In this document: positions 6,738-13,437 of the stretch, piece by piece
How the letters are laid out: every line of letters begins with the position of its first letter
Numbering within the stretch: position 1 is the stretch's first letter
IMG/VR virus record: IMGVR_UViG_3300034375_002046
Location: 1-36,052 of that record
Length of the DNA: 36,052 bases
Source: a virus
Reading direction: 5' to 3' (one strand)
Position numbers and translations under genes: made by a program
The notes under the pieces: model-generated
Told to the model about the DNA's origin: nothing
Seen by the model: the letters and a program-made list of their open reading frames with translations, nothing else
Database searches by the model: none

Positions 6738-6969
6738 AGATGTTTATTACTTCTTTCCAGCCACAGGTGGCTACGGACGTTCGGGTGTGCCGGATATAGT
6801 CGGGTGCTACAAAGGAAAGTTTTTCGCTATTGAGTGTAAAGCAGGCAAGAACACTACGACTGCTTTACAGAAACGTGAACTGGAAAATATAGCTAAGGCT
6901 GCCGGGGTGGGGTGGGTAGTAAATGAAGACAATATAGATAGCGTGCGGGAGGTACTGCTGTCGTTTTAG
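6673..6969 (+). CDS. VRR-NUC domain nuclease
   Basis: This 98-residue protein is a minimal VRR-NUC nuclease of the PD-(D/E)XK superfamily. GRSGVPDIVG gives the catalytic Asp41 and AIECKAG gives Glu54 and Lys56; a conserved Gln (ALQKREL) follows at about 66. Such stand-alone VRR-NUC proteins in phages are structure-specific endonucleases thought to cut branched DNA during replication or recombination. The likely start is 6673, eight bases after GGAGA (6660-6664); in-frame ATGs at 6664 and 6679 are alternatives. The gene overlaps the previous one by about 65 bases and ends the first early gene block. Confidence 0.85.
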   Translation: MAMTPEKRVKNQIVKQLKTLGEDVYYFFPATGGYGRSGVPDIVGCYKGKFFAIECKAGKNTTTALQKRELENIAKAAGVGWVVNEDNIDSVREVLLSF

Positions 6970-6979
6970 GTTCTTAGTA

Positions 6980-7014
6980 GGGGGAGGTTTTTTAGTTGAT
7001 TTGTTTACTCCCCC
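6980..7014 (+). terminator. Weak candidate terminator after the first early block
   Basis: GGGGGAG (6980-6986) and CTCCCCC (7008-7014) form a 7-base-pair G/C-rich stem around a 21-base T-rich loop, ten bases after the VRR-NUC stop. No T run follows the stem, so it is not a canonical intrinsic terminator. It may slow polymerase or stabilise the 3' end of the early transcript. Confidence 0.3.
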
Positions 7015-7022
7015 ATACCCCA

Positions 7023-7208
7023 GCGGACGGTGGGTAGGTGTGTTTGTATCATTCCGGCCGAAAACATCCGCAGTGCATGACAGGGCTTAAATGCCTCATG
7101 AGAGCACTCCAACCCTGTGCATGCACCGAGTAAGCCACGCTACGGTTAGTCGTGAGCAAGTACAGCATGAACCCTGAATGGGTGGGGGGATTTCTGTACG
7201 AACTCACG
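7023..7208 (+). ncRNA. Highly structured leader or small RNA candidate
   Basis: The gap between 6970 and 7240 is packed with inverted repeats. GCGGA (7023-7027) pairs with TCCGC (7067-7071). A 13-base-pair stem with one bulge joins 7073-7085 to 7113-7126. CACGCTA (7136-7142) pairs with TAG-T-CGTG (7147-7154). CGTGAG and GTACAG (7151-7156, 7160-7165) pair with CTGTAC and CTCACG (7194-7199, 7203-7208) around a symmetric 3-base internal loop. The last two helices share CGTG (7151-7154), so they exclude each other, as in a switching leader. It fits no tRNA cloverleaf. No known RNA family is recognised. Confidence 0.45.
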
Positions 7209-7226
7209 CAAACTTATTTCTTTTAA
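7167..7226 (+). CDS. Possible 19-codon leader peptide
   Basis: An ATG at 7167 opens a short frame encoding MNPEWVGGFLYELTQTYFF, stopping at TAA 7224-7226, just before the ribosome binding site AGGAGA (7229-7234) of the 7241 gene. It lies inside the last helix of the folded leader, where translation would disrupt the pairing. No good ribosome binding site precedes it and the length is small, so it may be chance. Confidence 0.2.
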   Translation: MNPEWVGGFLYELTQTYFF

Positions 7227-7240
7227 CTAGGAGAACGAGA

Positions 7241-8230
7241 ATGAAGAAACAACAGACAGTTAGAGGTATCCCGCACTGGGGTAAGTTTAAGGATGCGGTA
7301 CGTGATATGCGTAATGCGGTTGGGGTGCTTCTCGAAAACGAAATGCCGCAACACGCCCACTCAATGAACTACTTAGCTGAAACTATTGAGAGGGGCATGA
7401 AGTTTTATGTACCAGATGTAAGAAACATAATTGGTGATAAAGATTTACATCCTCCTTTTGATGGTAAAGAGTACATGCCATTTCGATTGCCGTACCCAAT
7501 TACGATTCTGCTAAGTACTACTCATATAAATAATCAGGCAGATGGTATCGACACGAAAGGCGCAACAAGAATAAAAGTACCAGATGCACCCGAAAAAATA
7601 GACACCCATAAAATTTCTATTCTTGTCCAGAAACAAGAAGAGGGGGAAGATTTAGACATAAGATGTGCGTCAGTATTGTATGCCCCCCATCTTAAAGTAT
7701 GGGCGTGCCAACCAGCGTTCTGCAAATTTAGTTTTAAGCCTGAAGATATTGGCGCTTATAGAGCTATGGGATATGGACTTGATTGGAACCCCGACCCCCA
7801 TACAGTCAATTTTATTGAATATCTTGTGGATCATGGGAATAGCCAAGAAGAAATAGGGGAAATTCTGTCAGACTACCAAGATGACTTTATGTCAATGGCT
7901 ACGCTTTGCAATCTGCTAGAGATAAACGACTGTAAACAAGTACCTGTAAATGTCCCTCCTAAACTTGCTAAGAAACATGCCAAGAGAGGTGAGACAGCTA
8001 ATTATGACTACAAGGTTCTGTCTATCGGCGGTGAGGTATGGGATAGCCCGTACTTGGGTGGAGGCAACGGCGGTGGAGGCGGTGCGAAACGTAGCCACAT
8101 GAGACGAGGACATATCCGTACGTACCAGAACGGGAAGAAAGTGTGGATTAATTCAACGTATGTTAATGGGAACAAAGAGGGATTTGTGGAGAAAGACTAT
8201 AGACTAAAAGGTGGGAGTGATGCAGAATGA
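7241..8230 (+). CDS. Unknown protein with Gly-rich linker and RRGH-type tail
   Basis: This 329-residue protein starts at 7241 with AGGAGA six bases upstream. Its main body has no motif I can place in a family. Residues at about 270-280 form a run of glycines broken by Asn, followed by a basic tail with RSHMRRGHIRTYQNGKKVWI. An RGHxR-GK-W tail of this sort occurs at the C-terminus of assorted phage and plasmid proteins of unknown function and looks nucleic-acid-binding. By eye the gene is richer in A/T and in ATA/AAA codons than the early genes before it. It also has its own structured leader, so it may have been acquired separately as a moron-like unit. Confidence 0.6.
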   Translation: MKKQQTVRGIPHWGKFKDAVRDMRNAVGVLLENEMPQHAHSMNYLAETIERGMKFYVPDVRNIIGDKDLHPPFDGKEYMPFRLPYPITILLSTTHINNQADGIDTKGATRIKVPDAPEKIDTHKISILVQKQEEGEDLDIRCASVLYAPHLKVWACQPAFCKFSFKPEDIGAYRAMGYGLDWNPDPHTVNFIEYLVDHGNSQEEIGEILSDYQDDFMSMATLCNLLEINDCKQVPVNVPPKLAKKHAKRGETANYDYKVLSIGGEVWDSPYLGGGNGGGGGAKRSHMRRGHIRTYQNGKKVWINSTYVNGNKEGFVEKDYRLKGGSDAE

Positions 8231-8451
8231 TTGGTGAATCTTTTTATATAGATATAGATGGTGAGACATGGCAGTACATGTTGGTCACTGAGCCGGAAGC
8301 TGCACTGTACTGGCAGCCGTCGAGTTACAAACTAAGACTGAGTGATATCAAGATCGTGAGTAAATGTTCGCCCGAAGATCGCAAGCGACTACGGCGGGAG
8401 ATACTGAAAGATATTCAGGAGAATGATAATGACGCTACAAGAAGTAATTAA
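8227..8451 (+). CDS. Small unknown protein
   Basis: This 74-residue protein begins with an ATGA overlap with the preceding stop (8227-8230), so it is probably translated by coupling. It has a beta-strand-like N-terminus (FYIDIDGETWQYMLV) and a basic helical C-terminus (SPEDRKRLRREILKDIQEN). No family is recognised. Its last codons overlap the start of the 38-residue gene at 8429. It is probably the first of a chain of tiny accessory early genes. Confidence 0.5.
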   Translation: MIGESFYIDIDGETWQYMLVTEPEAALYWQPSSYKLRLSDIKIVSKCSPEDRKRLRREILKDIQENDNDATRSN

Positions 8452-8545
8452 CCTGATTCAGTGCGAAGAAGACAAAGCGGCGCTGCACGAACTTGCGTGG
8501 CAGTTAGTTAATTTAACCAGACCGGAGGAGAATGATAATGGGTAG
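8429..8545 (+). CDS. 38-residue small protein, overlapping neighbours
   Basis: The frame from ATG 8429 to TAG 8543-8545 encodes a 38-residue, Leu/Glu-rich helical peptide (MTLQEVINLIQCEEDKAALH at the N-terminus). AGGAGA (8417-8422) lies six bases before the ATG. The stop lies inside the next start region, giving an 8-base overlap with the gene at 8538. The family and function are unknown. The clear ribosome binding site and head-to-tail overlaps are the evidence that it is real. Confidence 0.45.
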   Translation: MTLQEVINLIQCEEDKAALHELAWQLVNLTRPEENDNG

Positions 8546-8690
8546 AGTCTATAACGATTGGCGCACAATACCAGATGATCCGAATCGCGTTGGTGATGAG
8601 GACGAGGATTACAAGTGGCGGTCATACGAAGTTGATCCAGACGAAGAGCGCGAACGGGAGTGGGATCGCCATGTTAGAGATAACAATTAA
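8538..8690 (+). CDS. 50-residue acidic small protein
   Basis: The frame from ATG 8538 to TAA 8688-8690 encodes a 50-residue protein rich in Asp, Glu, Arg and Trp (for example VGDEDEDYKWRSYEVDPDEE). GGAGGAG (8524-8530) is an excellent ribosome binding site seven bases upstream. The leader GGAGAATGATAATG is identical to that of the previous small gene, which suggests a local duplication of the translation-start segment. The strongly charged make-up suggests a protein- or nucleic-acid-interacting peptide. No family is recognised. Confidence 0.5.
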   Translation: MGRVYNDWRTIPDDPNRVGDEDEDYKWRSYEVDPDEEREREWDRHVRDNN

Positions 8691-8793
8691 AATAGACGAG
8701 GAGCATGCTGAAGAGTTGGTACAGCTAGGCAAACGTCTTGTTGAAGCGGTAGATAAACTCGAACAGATACTAGAGGAAGACGATGCTGATTGA
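8671..8793 (+). CDS. 40-residue amphipathic helical protein
   Basis: The ATG at 8671 overlaps the previous gene by 20 bases and is preceded by GGGAG at 8656-8660, ten bases away. The 40-residue product (MLEITIKIDEEHAEELVQLG at the N-terminus) has a short beta strand and then an acidic amphipathic helix with Leu/Val at heptad-like positions and an EEDDAD end. It may dimerise. Its stop lies within the start of the 8783 gene. Confidence 0.45.
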   Translation: MLEITIKIDEEHAEELVQLGKRLVEAVDKLEQILEEDDAD

Positions 8794-9313
8794 ATGTAGC
8801 ATGGAAGACTTCATCGACTACATAGCCGATGACCCTGTTCGTCCACACTTGTTTGAAGATAACGTAACACGTTTCGAGGGAAAGTTTCGTGTGTTTGCTG
8901 ATGTGGACAAACAGGGTTTCGACATGAAGGTAAACGCTATTGTCTGTACGGTGATGTGTCCGTTCATTCCGAGAACAGAAGATCAGTTACGAATGTACGC
9001 GACCGGAGAGATAGACGAACTTATTGAAGAAGTCGAAGCTAAGTTTGATGAAGACGATACAAGCATAGCTACGGTCTTTTGTCTTTATTCTTTGTGGTCG
9101 TACTCTAAGGGGGCCGGGCGTCGGTTGGTAAATGAGCTACTAGAATCTGTTCCTATAATGTATCCGAATGTCTCACACGTTATTACTATGTCGCCCCCTA
9201 CAAAGATGGCTATGCAGTTTCATACCAGCAATGGCGCGTTCTTGATGTCACCCAACGATGAGACGATAAATTATGAATACGAAATCCCTGACTACGGGGT
9301 CGTTGTTCACTGA
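8783..9313 (+). CDS. GNAT-like acyltransferase, divergent
   Basis: This 176-residue protein has features of the GNAT acetyltransferase fold. A strand-loop-helix at about 102-120 (SLWSYSKGAGRRLVNELL) resembles the acetyl-CoA pyrophosphate-binding loop (R/Q-xx-G-x-G/A), and a later segment MQFHTSNGAF (144-153) sits where the FYxxxGF motif is expected. The N-terminal 90 residues are acidic and would form the substrate-binding part. Phage GNATs can modify host proteins, tRNA or phage products, and no substrate can be inferred here. The start overlaps the previous gene by 11 bases. The assignment rests on short motifs and could be wrong. Confidence 0.5.
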   Translation: MLIECSMEDFIDYIADDPVRPHLFEDNVTRFEGKFRVFADVDKQGFDMKVNAIVCTVMCPFIPRTEDQLRMYATGEIDELIEEVEAKFDEDDTSIATVFCLYSLWSYSKGAGRRLVNELLESVPIMYPNVSHVITMSPPTKMAMQFHTSNGAFLMSPNDETINYEYEIPDYGVVVH

Positions 9314-9343
9314 TTGAAACCAGTTACCAGCAAAGAGATAGTT

Positions 9344-9562
9344 ATGGAATTGATAATAGAGAAAGATATACCTGTGCCTCGACGTAGAGGAGGCCGGTCG
9401 TCTAGGTTTGATCCACTGCTAGATATGGAAGTTGGTGATAGTGTTGCACTTGATAACTACAGAGAAGCGGCTAGCGCACAAATGTTTTTGACTAGGCATG
9501 AAAGGGTAATGACGATGCGTAAACAAGAAGATAGCACTTACAGGTTGTGGAGAATTGTATGA
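9344..9562 (+). CDS. Small phage protein of the IPxPRR...VGDSV type
   Basis: This 72-residue protein has the layout of a small family common in phages: a short strand, then IPVPRRRGGR, then LLDMEVGDSVALD, a helix with Ala/Arg residues, and a C-terminal YRLWRIV strand. The function of the family is unknown. The basic loop suggests nucleic-acid binding. I chose ATG 9344 because the product then begins at the family's usual point; a TTG at 9314, directly after the previous stop, is the longer option with no better ribosome binding site. The last codons overlap the next ATG (ATGA at 9559-9562). Confidence 0.55.
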   Translation: MELIIEKDIPVPRRRGGRSSRFDPLLDMEVGDSVALDNYREAASAQMFLTRHERVMTMRKQEDSTYRLWRIV

Positions 9563-9963
9563 TCACCCCGCTTATGTGCGTAGCCCTAGCTATCTACTTT
9601 GAGGCTAGAGGTGAACCAGATGCAGGGCAGATTGCAGTCGCTCATGTAATACGAAATAGAATCGAAGACCCACGCTACCCAGACAATGCGTGTGATGTAG
9701 TCAAACAAGGTTACTACTGGAACGGTAATCCCATCCGCAACATGTGTCAGTTCAGCTTCTACTGCGATGGCAAACCAGAAGACCCGCACGATGAACGGGC
9801 TTGGCGGGATGCGGTATACATAGTGCATTTGAGTGGTTTGATCCCCGATATCACAGGGGGCGCGACTCATTACCACAGTACAAAGGTATTCCCCGAGTGG
9901 GCATACACAGGACAAGTTACAGCTAACATACACAAACATGTGTTTTATACAGGTGTTAGATAA
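9559..9963 (+). CDS. SleB-like cell wall hydrolase
   Basis: This 134-residue protein matches the SleB/CwlJ catalytic domain (Hydrolase_2). It has YFEARGEP with the catalytic Glu near residue 14, then GQIAVAHVIRNRI, a CQFSFYCDG segment, and a C-terminal GGATHYHS...P.WA region. Such enzymes cleave the glycan strands of peptidoglycan. No signal peptide or membrane anchor is seen, so it would need a holin or lysis partner, or would act elsewhere. GGAGA (9549-9553) precedes the ATG by five bases, and ATGA overlaps the previous gene. It is unusual that this hydrolase is in the early plus-strand block while a GH24-like lysozyme lies in the late minus-strand block. Confidence 0.8.
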   Translation: MITPLMCVALAIYFEARGEPDAGQIAVAHVIRNRIEDPRYPDNACDVVKQGYYWNGNPIRNMCQFSFYCDGKPEDPHDERAWRDAVYIVHLSGLIPDITGGATHYHSTKVFPEWAYTGQVTANIHKHVFYTGVR

Positions 9964-9965
9964 AG

Positions 9966-10145
9966 ATGTACAAAAAACTGGGGCAGACGTGTAAATGCGG
10001 CCAGAAGATGCTTGAGGTGCTTGGCTACATCGAAAAACGAGACGGCGATGAACACCCACGAGCATACCGCAAAGGTTGGTTCTGTCCGTGGTGCAAGAAT
10101 TGGCAAGACGCAATACTGCGAGAGAGAATTGTAGAGGAACAATAG
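9966..10145 (+). CDS. 59-residue zinc-ribbon protein
   Basis: The frame from ATG 9966 to TAG 10143-10145 encodes a 59-residue protein with a CKC pair near the N-terminus (Cys9, Cys11) and a CPWC pair at about residue 43. The four cysteines suggest one zinc ribbon with a charged loop between. The gene starts two bases after the hydrolase stop and ends directly against the nuclease start (TAGATG), so it is part of the same transcript. The ribosome binding site is weak. The function is unknown; a small transcription or nucleic-acid-binding factor is possible. Confidence 0.5.
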   Translation: MYKKLGQTCKCGQKMLEVLGYIEKRDGDEHPRAYRKGWFCPWCKNWQDAILRERIVEEQ

Positions 10146-10595
10146 ATGTACGAATACAAAGCAACTATTAGACGCATAGTAGATGGGGATACAGTAGATG
10201 TTGACATTGATCTTGGTTTTGATTGTTGGGTTCGTAATCAGCGTATCCGTCTTTTCGGCATCGATACTCCAGAGTGTCGCACTAGAAATAAGCAGGAGAA
10301 AGCACATGGACTACTCGCGAAAGCCTACGCCCAAAAGGCTCTCAAGTTGGGAGGAGTTTATGCGCTCCGAACAAGGGAGAAGGGAAAGTTTGGAAGGTAC
10401 TTGGGTGAAATCAAAGTGGGGCGAACAACAATCAATAAGCTACTCATCAAAGAAAAACTGGCTGTCGAATACACCGGCCAAAATAAAAAAGAAATAGCGG
10501 CTGCACAGGAAGCTAACCGTCAAGCACTAATAAAAGAAGGTAAACTAACAGCTACGGGCATACCGCCTGTTAGCGAATACGAGGATAGATTGTAG
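10146..10595 (+). CDS. Thermonuclease (SNase)-like nuclease
   Basis: This 149-residue protein keeps the catalytic set of the staphylococcal nuclease family. VDGDTV gives the calcium-binding Asp15, RLFGIDTPE gives Arg35, Asp40, Thr41 and Glu43, and GRYLGEI gives Arg84. It cleaves DNA or RNA to 3'-phosphate ends in a calcium-dependent way in known members. No signal peptide is present, so it should act in the cytoplasm, for example in host DNA breakdown or nucleotide salvage. That would fit the PNKP-type 3'-phosphatase encoded at 1163. It starts directly after the previous stop and ends at TAG overlapping the GTG start of polA (TAGTG). Confidence 0.85.
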   Translation: MYEYKATIRRIVDGDTVDVDIDLGFDCWVRNQRIRLFGIDTPECRTRNKQEKAHGLLAKAYAQKALKLGGVYALRTREKGKFGRYLGEIKVGRTTINKLLIKEKLAVEYTGQNKKEIAAAQEANRQALIKEGKLTATGIPPVSEYEDRL

Positions 10596-12466
10596 TGGAT
10601 GTCATAACCGTAGACTTTGAGACCTATTACTCAAAAACGTTCTCGCTAACTAAACTAACTACAGAACAGTACATTCGTAGTCCTGAGTTTGAAATCATTG
10701 GTGTGAGTGTAAAAGTAAATGATGGCGAGACAGTATGGTTGAGTGGAGCATTCAGCGACCTGAAGAGGTACTTACATGACAACTATAACTGGGAAGAGTG
10801 TGCTGTACTTGCTCATAACACTTTGTTTGACGGCGCTATTCTTAGTTGGTTGCTTGATATTCACCCTCGTTTATACCTTGATACTCTTTGCATGGCGCGT
10901 GCAATACACGGTGTTGATGCCGGTGCGTCACTTAAAAAACTTTCAGAGATGTACGATGTCGGAGAGAAAGGAGACGAAGTAATTCATGCGTTGGACAAAC
11001 GCCGCGAAGATTTCAGCGATGTCGAATTAGAACGGTATGGGGATTACTGTATCCAAGATGTAGAGCTAACCTACAAACTGTTTAATATCTTTATGACTAC
11101 GCGCAAGTTTCCGAGGTCAGAACTTAAAGTTATAGATATGACCTTGCGTATGTTTATAGACCCTGTGCTTGAGTTAGACATAGATAAACTACAAGACCAC
11201 CTGTCGAATCTAAAAATTCAAAAAGATCGCTTGCTCGAAGAATGCGGGATTGAGAAGGACGAGCTTATGTCCAACCCTAAGTTTGCTAAGGCGTTGGAAT
11301 CACTAGGTGTTATCCCTCCAACCAAAACAAGTTTGCGTACAGGTAAAGAGACGTTTGCTTTTGCTAAAAGCGATGAAGCATTCAAAGCTCTCCAAGAACA
11401 CGAAGACCCAAAGGTGCAAGCGTTAGTAGCAGCTCGCATAGGACTTAAGAGTACGCTAGAGGAAACACGTACAGAAAGGTTTATTGATATCGCACTGCGC
11501 GGCGCATTACCTGTACCGATTAAATACTACGCAGCACACACCGGCAGATGGGGCGGTCAAGACAAGATTAACCTACAGAACCTACCAAGTCGGGGTCAGA
11601 ACGCTAAAGTTTTGAAGTCATGTATCGTAGCACCGGAAGGATACACGCTGGTTGAAGCCGACTCTGCCCAGATAGAGGCGCGTGTACTCGCATGGTTAGC
11701 CGGTCAGGATGATTTGGTCGAGGCTTTTGAGAAGGGAGAAGACGTATACAAGAAGATGGCAGCGGCTATTTATGGTGTGCCTGAATCCGAAGTTACTGCC
11801 CACCAACGCTTCATCGGTAAGACTACAATCCTCGGAGCCGGATATGGAATGGGGGCAGTAAGATTCCGTGACCAACTTAAGACGTTCGGGGTTGACGTAG
11901 AAGCGGCGGAAGCAGAACGTATTGTACGTATCTACAGGGACACGAACGACTCAATTACTAACTTATGGCGGCAGGCCCAAACTGCACTGATGCGCATCTA
12001 CCAAGACTACTCCGCAGAACTTGGACGTAAGGGAGTGCTCGAAGTGGTGCCTAATCTCAACGCTATTCAACTCCCATCAGGGTTGATGATGTATTACAAC
12101 CAGCTAAAAGCTGACGAGACAGAGAAAGGTGTTCAGTTTACGTACAAGACTAGACGGGGCTGGACTAAGATTTACGGCGGTAAAGTTATAGAAAACGTGT
12201 GTCAGGGAATAGCACGTTGTGTGATGTCCGAACAGATGTTAATGATATCTAAGCGGTACCCTATTTTGTTAACGGTACACGATTCTGTGGTATGCTGTGT
12301 CAGAGACACGGAGGTAGAGGAAGCTGCTATCTACGTGGACTCCTGCATGCGTTACACACCGGAGTGGGCGAACGGCCTTCCCGTGCGTGGTGACGTGGAG
12401 ATCGGCAAAAACTACGGAGAGTGTACCGAGTGGATACCAAACCAGCGTGGTCGTTCAGTAGCATAA
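10595..12466 (+). CDS. polA: Family A DNA polymerase with 3'-5' exonuclease
   Basis: This 623-residue replicative polymerase starts at GTG 10595, overlapping the previous stop. The proofreading exonuclease has ExoI DFE (Asp7, Glu9), ExoII with Asn75 and Asp79 (AHNTLFDG), and ExoIII YCIQD (Tyr151, Asp155). Polymerase motif A is EADSAQIEAR (Asp356), motif B is R405-x3-K409-x7-Y417-G, and motif C is TVHDS (Asp563). The residue matching E. coli Pol I position 762 is Leu413, a variant reported in marine viral metagenomes and linked there with temperate or slower-replicating phages. Motif C has Ser where Glu is usual. No 5' nuclease domain is present. It would copy the phage genome with the primase-helicase at 16942. 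Confidence 0.92.
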   Translation: MDVITVDFETYYSKTFSLTKLTTEQYIRSPEFEIIGVSVKVNDGETVWLSGAFSDLKRYLHDNYNWEECAVLAHNTLFDGAILSWLLDIHPRLYLDTLCMARAIHGVDAGASLKKLSEMYDVGEKGDEVIHALDKRREDFSDVELERYGDYCIQDVELTYKLFNIFMTTRKFPRSELKVIDMTLRMFIDPVLELDIDKLQDHLSNLKIQKDRLLEECGIEKDELMSNPKFAKALESLGVIPPTKTSLRTGKETFAFAKSDEAFKALQEHEDPKVQALVAARIGLKSTLEETRTERFIDIALRGALPVPIKYYAAHTGRWGGQDKINLQNLPSRGQNAKVLKSCIVAPEGYTLVEADSAQIEARVLAWLAGQDDLVEAFEKGEDVYKKMAAAIYGVPESEVTAHQRFIGKTTILGAGYGMGAVRFRDQLKTFGVDVEAAEAERIVRIYRDTNDSITNLWRQAQTALMRIYQDYSAELGRKGVLEVVPNLNAIQLPSGLMMYYNQLKADETEKGVQFTYKTRRGWTKIYGGKVIENVCQGIARCVMSEQMLMISKRYPILLTVHDSVVCCVRDTEVEEAAIYVDSCMRYTPEWANGLPVRGDVEIGKNYGECTEWIPNQRGRSVA

Positions 12467-13110
12467 AGACGTTTGATCAGTGCCCGAAGAAGTATTACCA
12501 CACGAAGGTAGTAAAAGATTACGAGGAGAACTTTGAAACCGAAGCTATCTTTTACGGAAACGAATTTCACAAGGCCGCAGAAGATTACGTCGGCGGTGTA
12601 GTTAAAGAGCTAGACCCCCGATTTGACTATGCTTTGAGTGCGTTAGACAAACTCAAAGGTATGAAAGGCGAAAAGCTCTGCGAATACAAAATGGGGCTGA
12701 CTGAAAAGCTAGAACCGTGTGGATTCTTTGATAACGGTGTTTGGTTTAGGGGTGTAGCCGATCTATTAATAGTTGACGAAAAAACCGGCGTTGCTACAGT
12801 AATAGATTACAAAACCGGTAAGTCTGCTAAATATGCAGACAAGGGACAACTAGAGCTAATGGCTCTTGCTGTCTTCAGACATTTCCCTGACATAAAGAAG
12901 GTGAAATGTGGGTTGTTGTTTGTGGTATGTAAGGCTTTCATTAAAGAGACATATACCATAGAAAACCAAACAGAACTGTGGCGCAAGTGGTTAACTGCCT
13001 ACGCTACACTGGAAAAATCATACGACAATGACGTATGGAATCCTAAACCCACAGGGCTTTGTAGAGCACACTGTGTCGTAACTGAGTGCCCACATAATGG
13101 GAGGCGATGA
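12430..13110 (+). CDS. Cas4/AddB-like iron-sulphur PD-(D/E)XK nuclease
   Basis: This 226-residue protein has RecB-family nuclease motifs: a His at 47 (NEFHKAAEDY), Asp111 (RGVADLL), Asp126 and Lys128 (IDYKTG), and Gln140. An N-terminal Cys18 (FDQCPKKYY) and three C-terminal cysteines (Cys211, Cys215, Cys220) are placed as in the 4Fe-4S Cas4 and AddB enzymes. It is likely an exonuclease for end processing or recombination with the SNF2-type helicase. It overlaps polA by 37 bases in another frame. I chose GTG 12430, nine bases after GGAGA (12416-12420), over GTG 12421, which abuts that site. Confidence 0.85.
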   Translation: MDTKPAWSFSSIKTFDQCPKKYYHTKVVKDYEENFETEAIFYGNEFHKAAEDYVGGVVKELDPRFDYALSALDKLKGMKGEKLCEYKMGLTEKLEPCGFFDNGVWFRGVADLLIVDEKTGVATVIDYKTGKSAKYADKGQLELMALAVFRHFPDIKKVKCGLLFVVCKAFIKETYTIENQTELWRKWLTAYATLEKSYDNDVWNPKPTGLCRAHCVVTECPHNGRR

Positions 13111-13424
13111 TGCCATATACAAAAAAGAAACGTCCTTATAAGAAAGAGTACGAGCAACAGAAGAAGCGTGGTGAACATGCTGACCGTATGGAAAGGCAGC
13201 GTGCGCGGCGTAAGATAGACAAGGAAGGCGTAGACAAAAACAAGAACGGCAAAGCCGACAAACGAGAGGGCAAGGACGTTAGCCACAAGAAAGCACTGAG
13301 CAAAGGTGGCAAGAACTCTCACGGTACCAAGATAGAAAGTAAGTCCAAGAACAGATCGTTCAAACGAGATTCCAAAGGGCGTTTAGTTTCTGAAACTAGT
13401 AAGCGTGAGAAGAAAAAGAAATAA
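13110..13424 (+). CDS. Highly basic protein with HNH-like remnant
   Basis: This 104-residue protein is extremely rich in Lys and Arg. Its N-terminus (KKKRPYKKEYEQQKKRGEHA) and C-terminus (KREKKKK) are basic, and the centre has GKDVSHKKALSKGG followed by SKSKNRSFKR. The D-x-x-H ... N pattern resembles a shrunken HNH/ENDO VII-type metal site without the zinc cysteines, so it may be a degenerate nuclease or only a DNA-binding protein. The ATG at 13110 is five bases after GGGAGG (13099-13104); an ATG at 13107 is too close to it. The gene overlaps the previous stop (TGATG). The function is uncertain. Confidence 0.55.
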   Translation: MPYTKKKRPYKKEYEQQKKRGEHADRMERQRARRKIDKEGVDKNKNGKADKREGKDVSHKKALSKGGKNSHGTKIESKSKNRSFKRDSKGRLVSETSKREKKKK

Positions 13425-13437
13425 GGAGAATGATGTC

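Noticed and set aside
7060-7160. tRNA gene in the folded gap
   Set aside because: The stems are strong, but there is no cloverleaf, no T-loop GTTCRA and no 7-base acceptor stem in the right register.
7178-7240. Upstream start of the 7241 gene at 7178
   Set aside because: The extension crosses the folded leader. AGGAGA at 7229-7234 clearly selects ATG 7241.
9586-10164. 192-codon minus-strand frame opposite the hydrolase and zinc-ribbon genes
   Set aside because: The opposite strand has clear SleB and Cys motifs with coupled starts, and the frame looks like chance.
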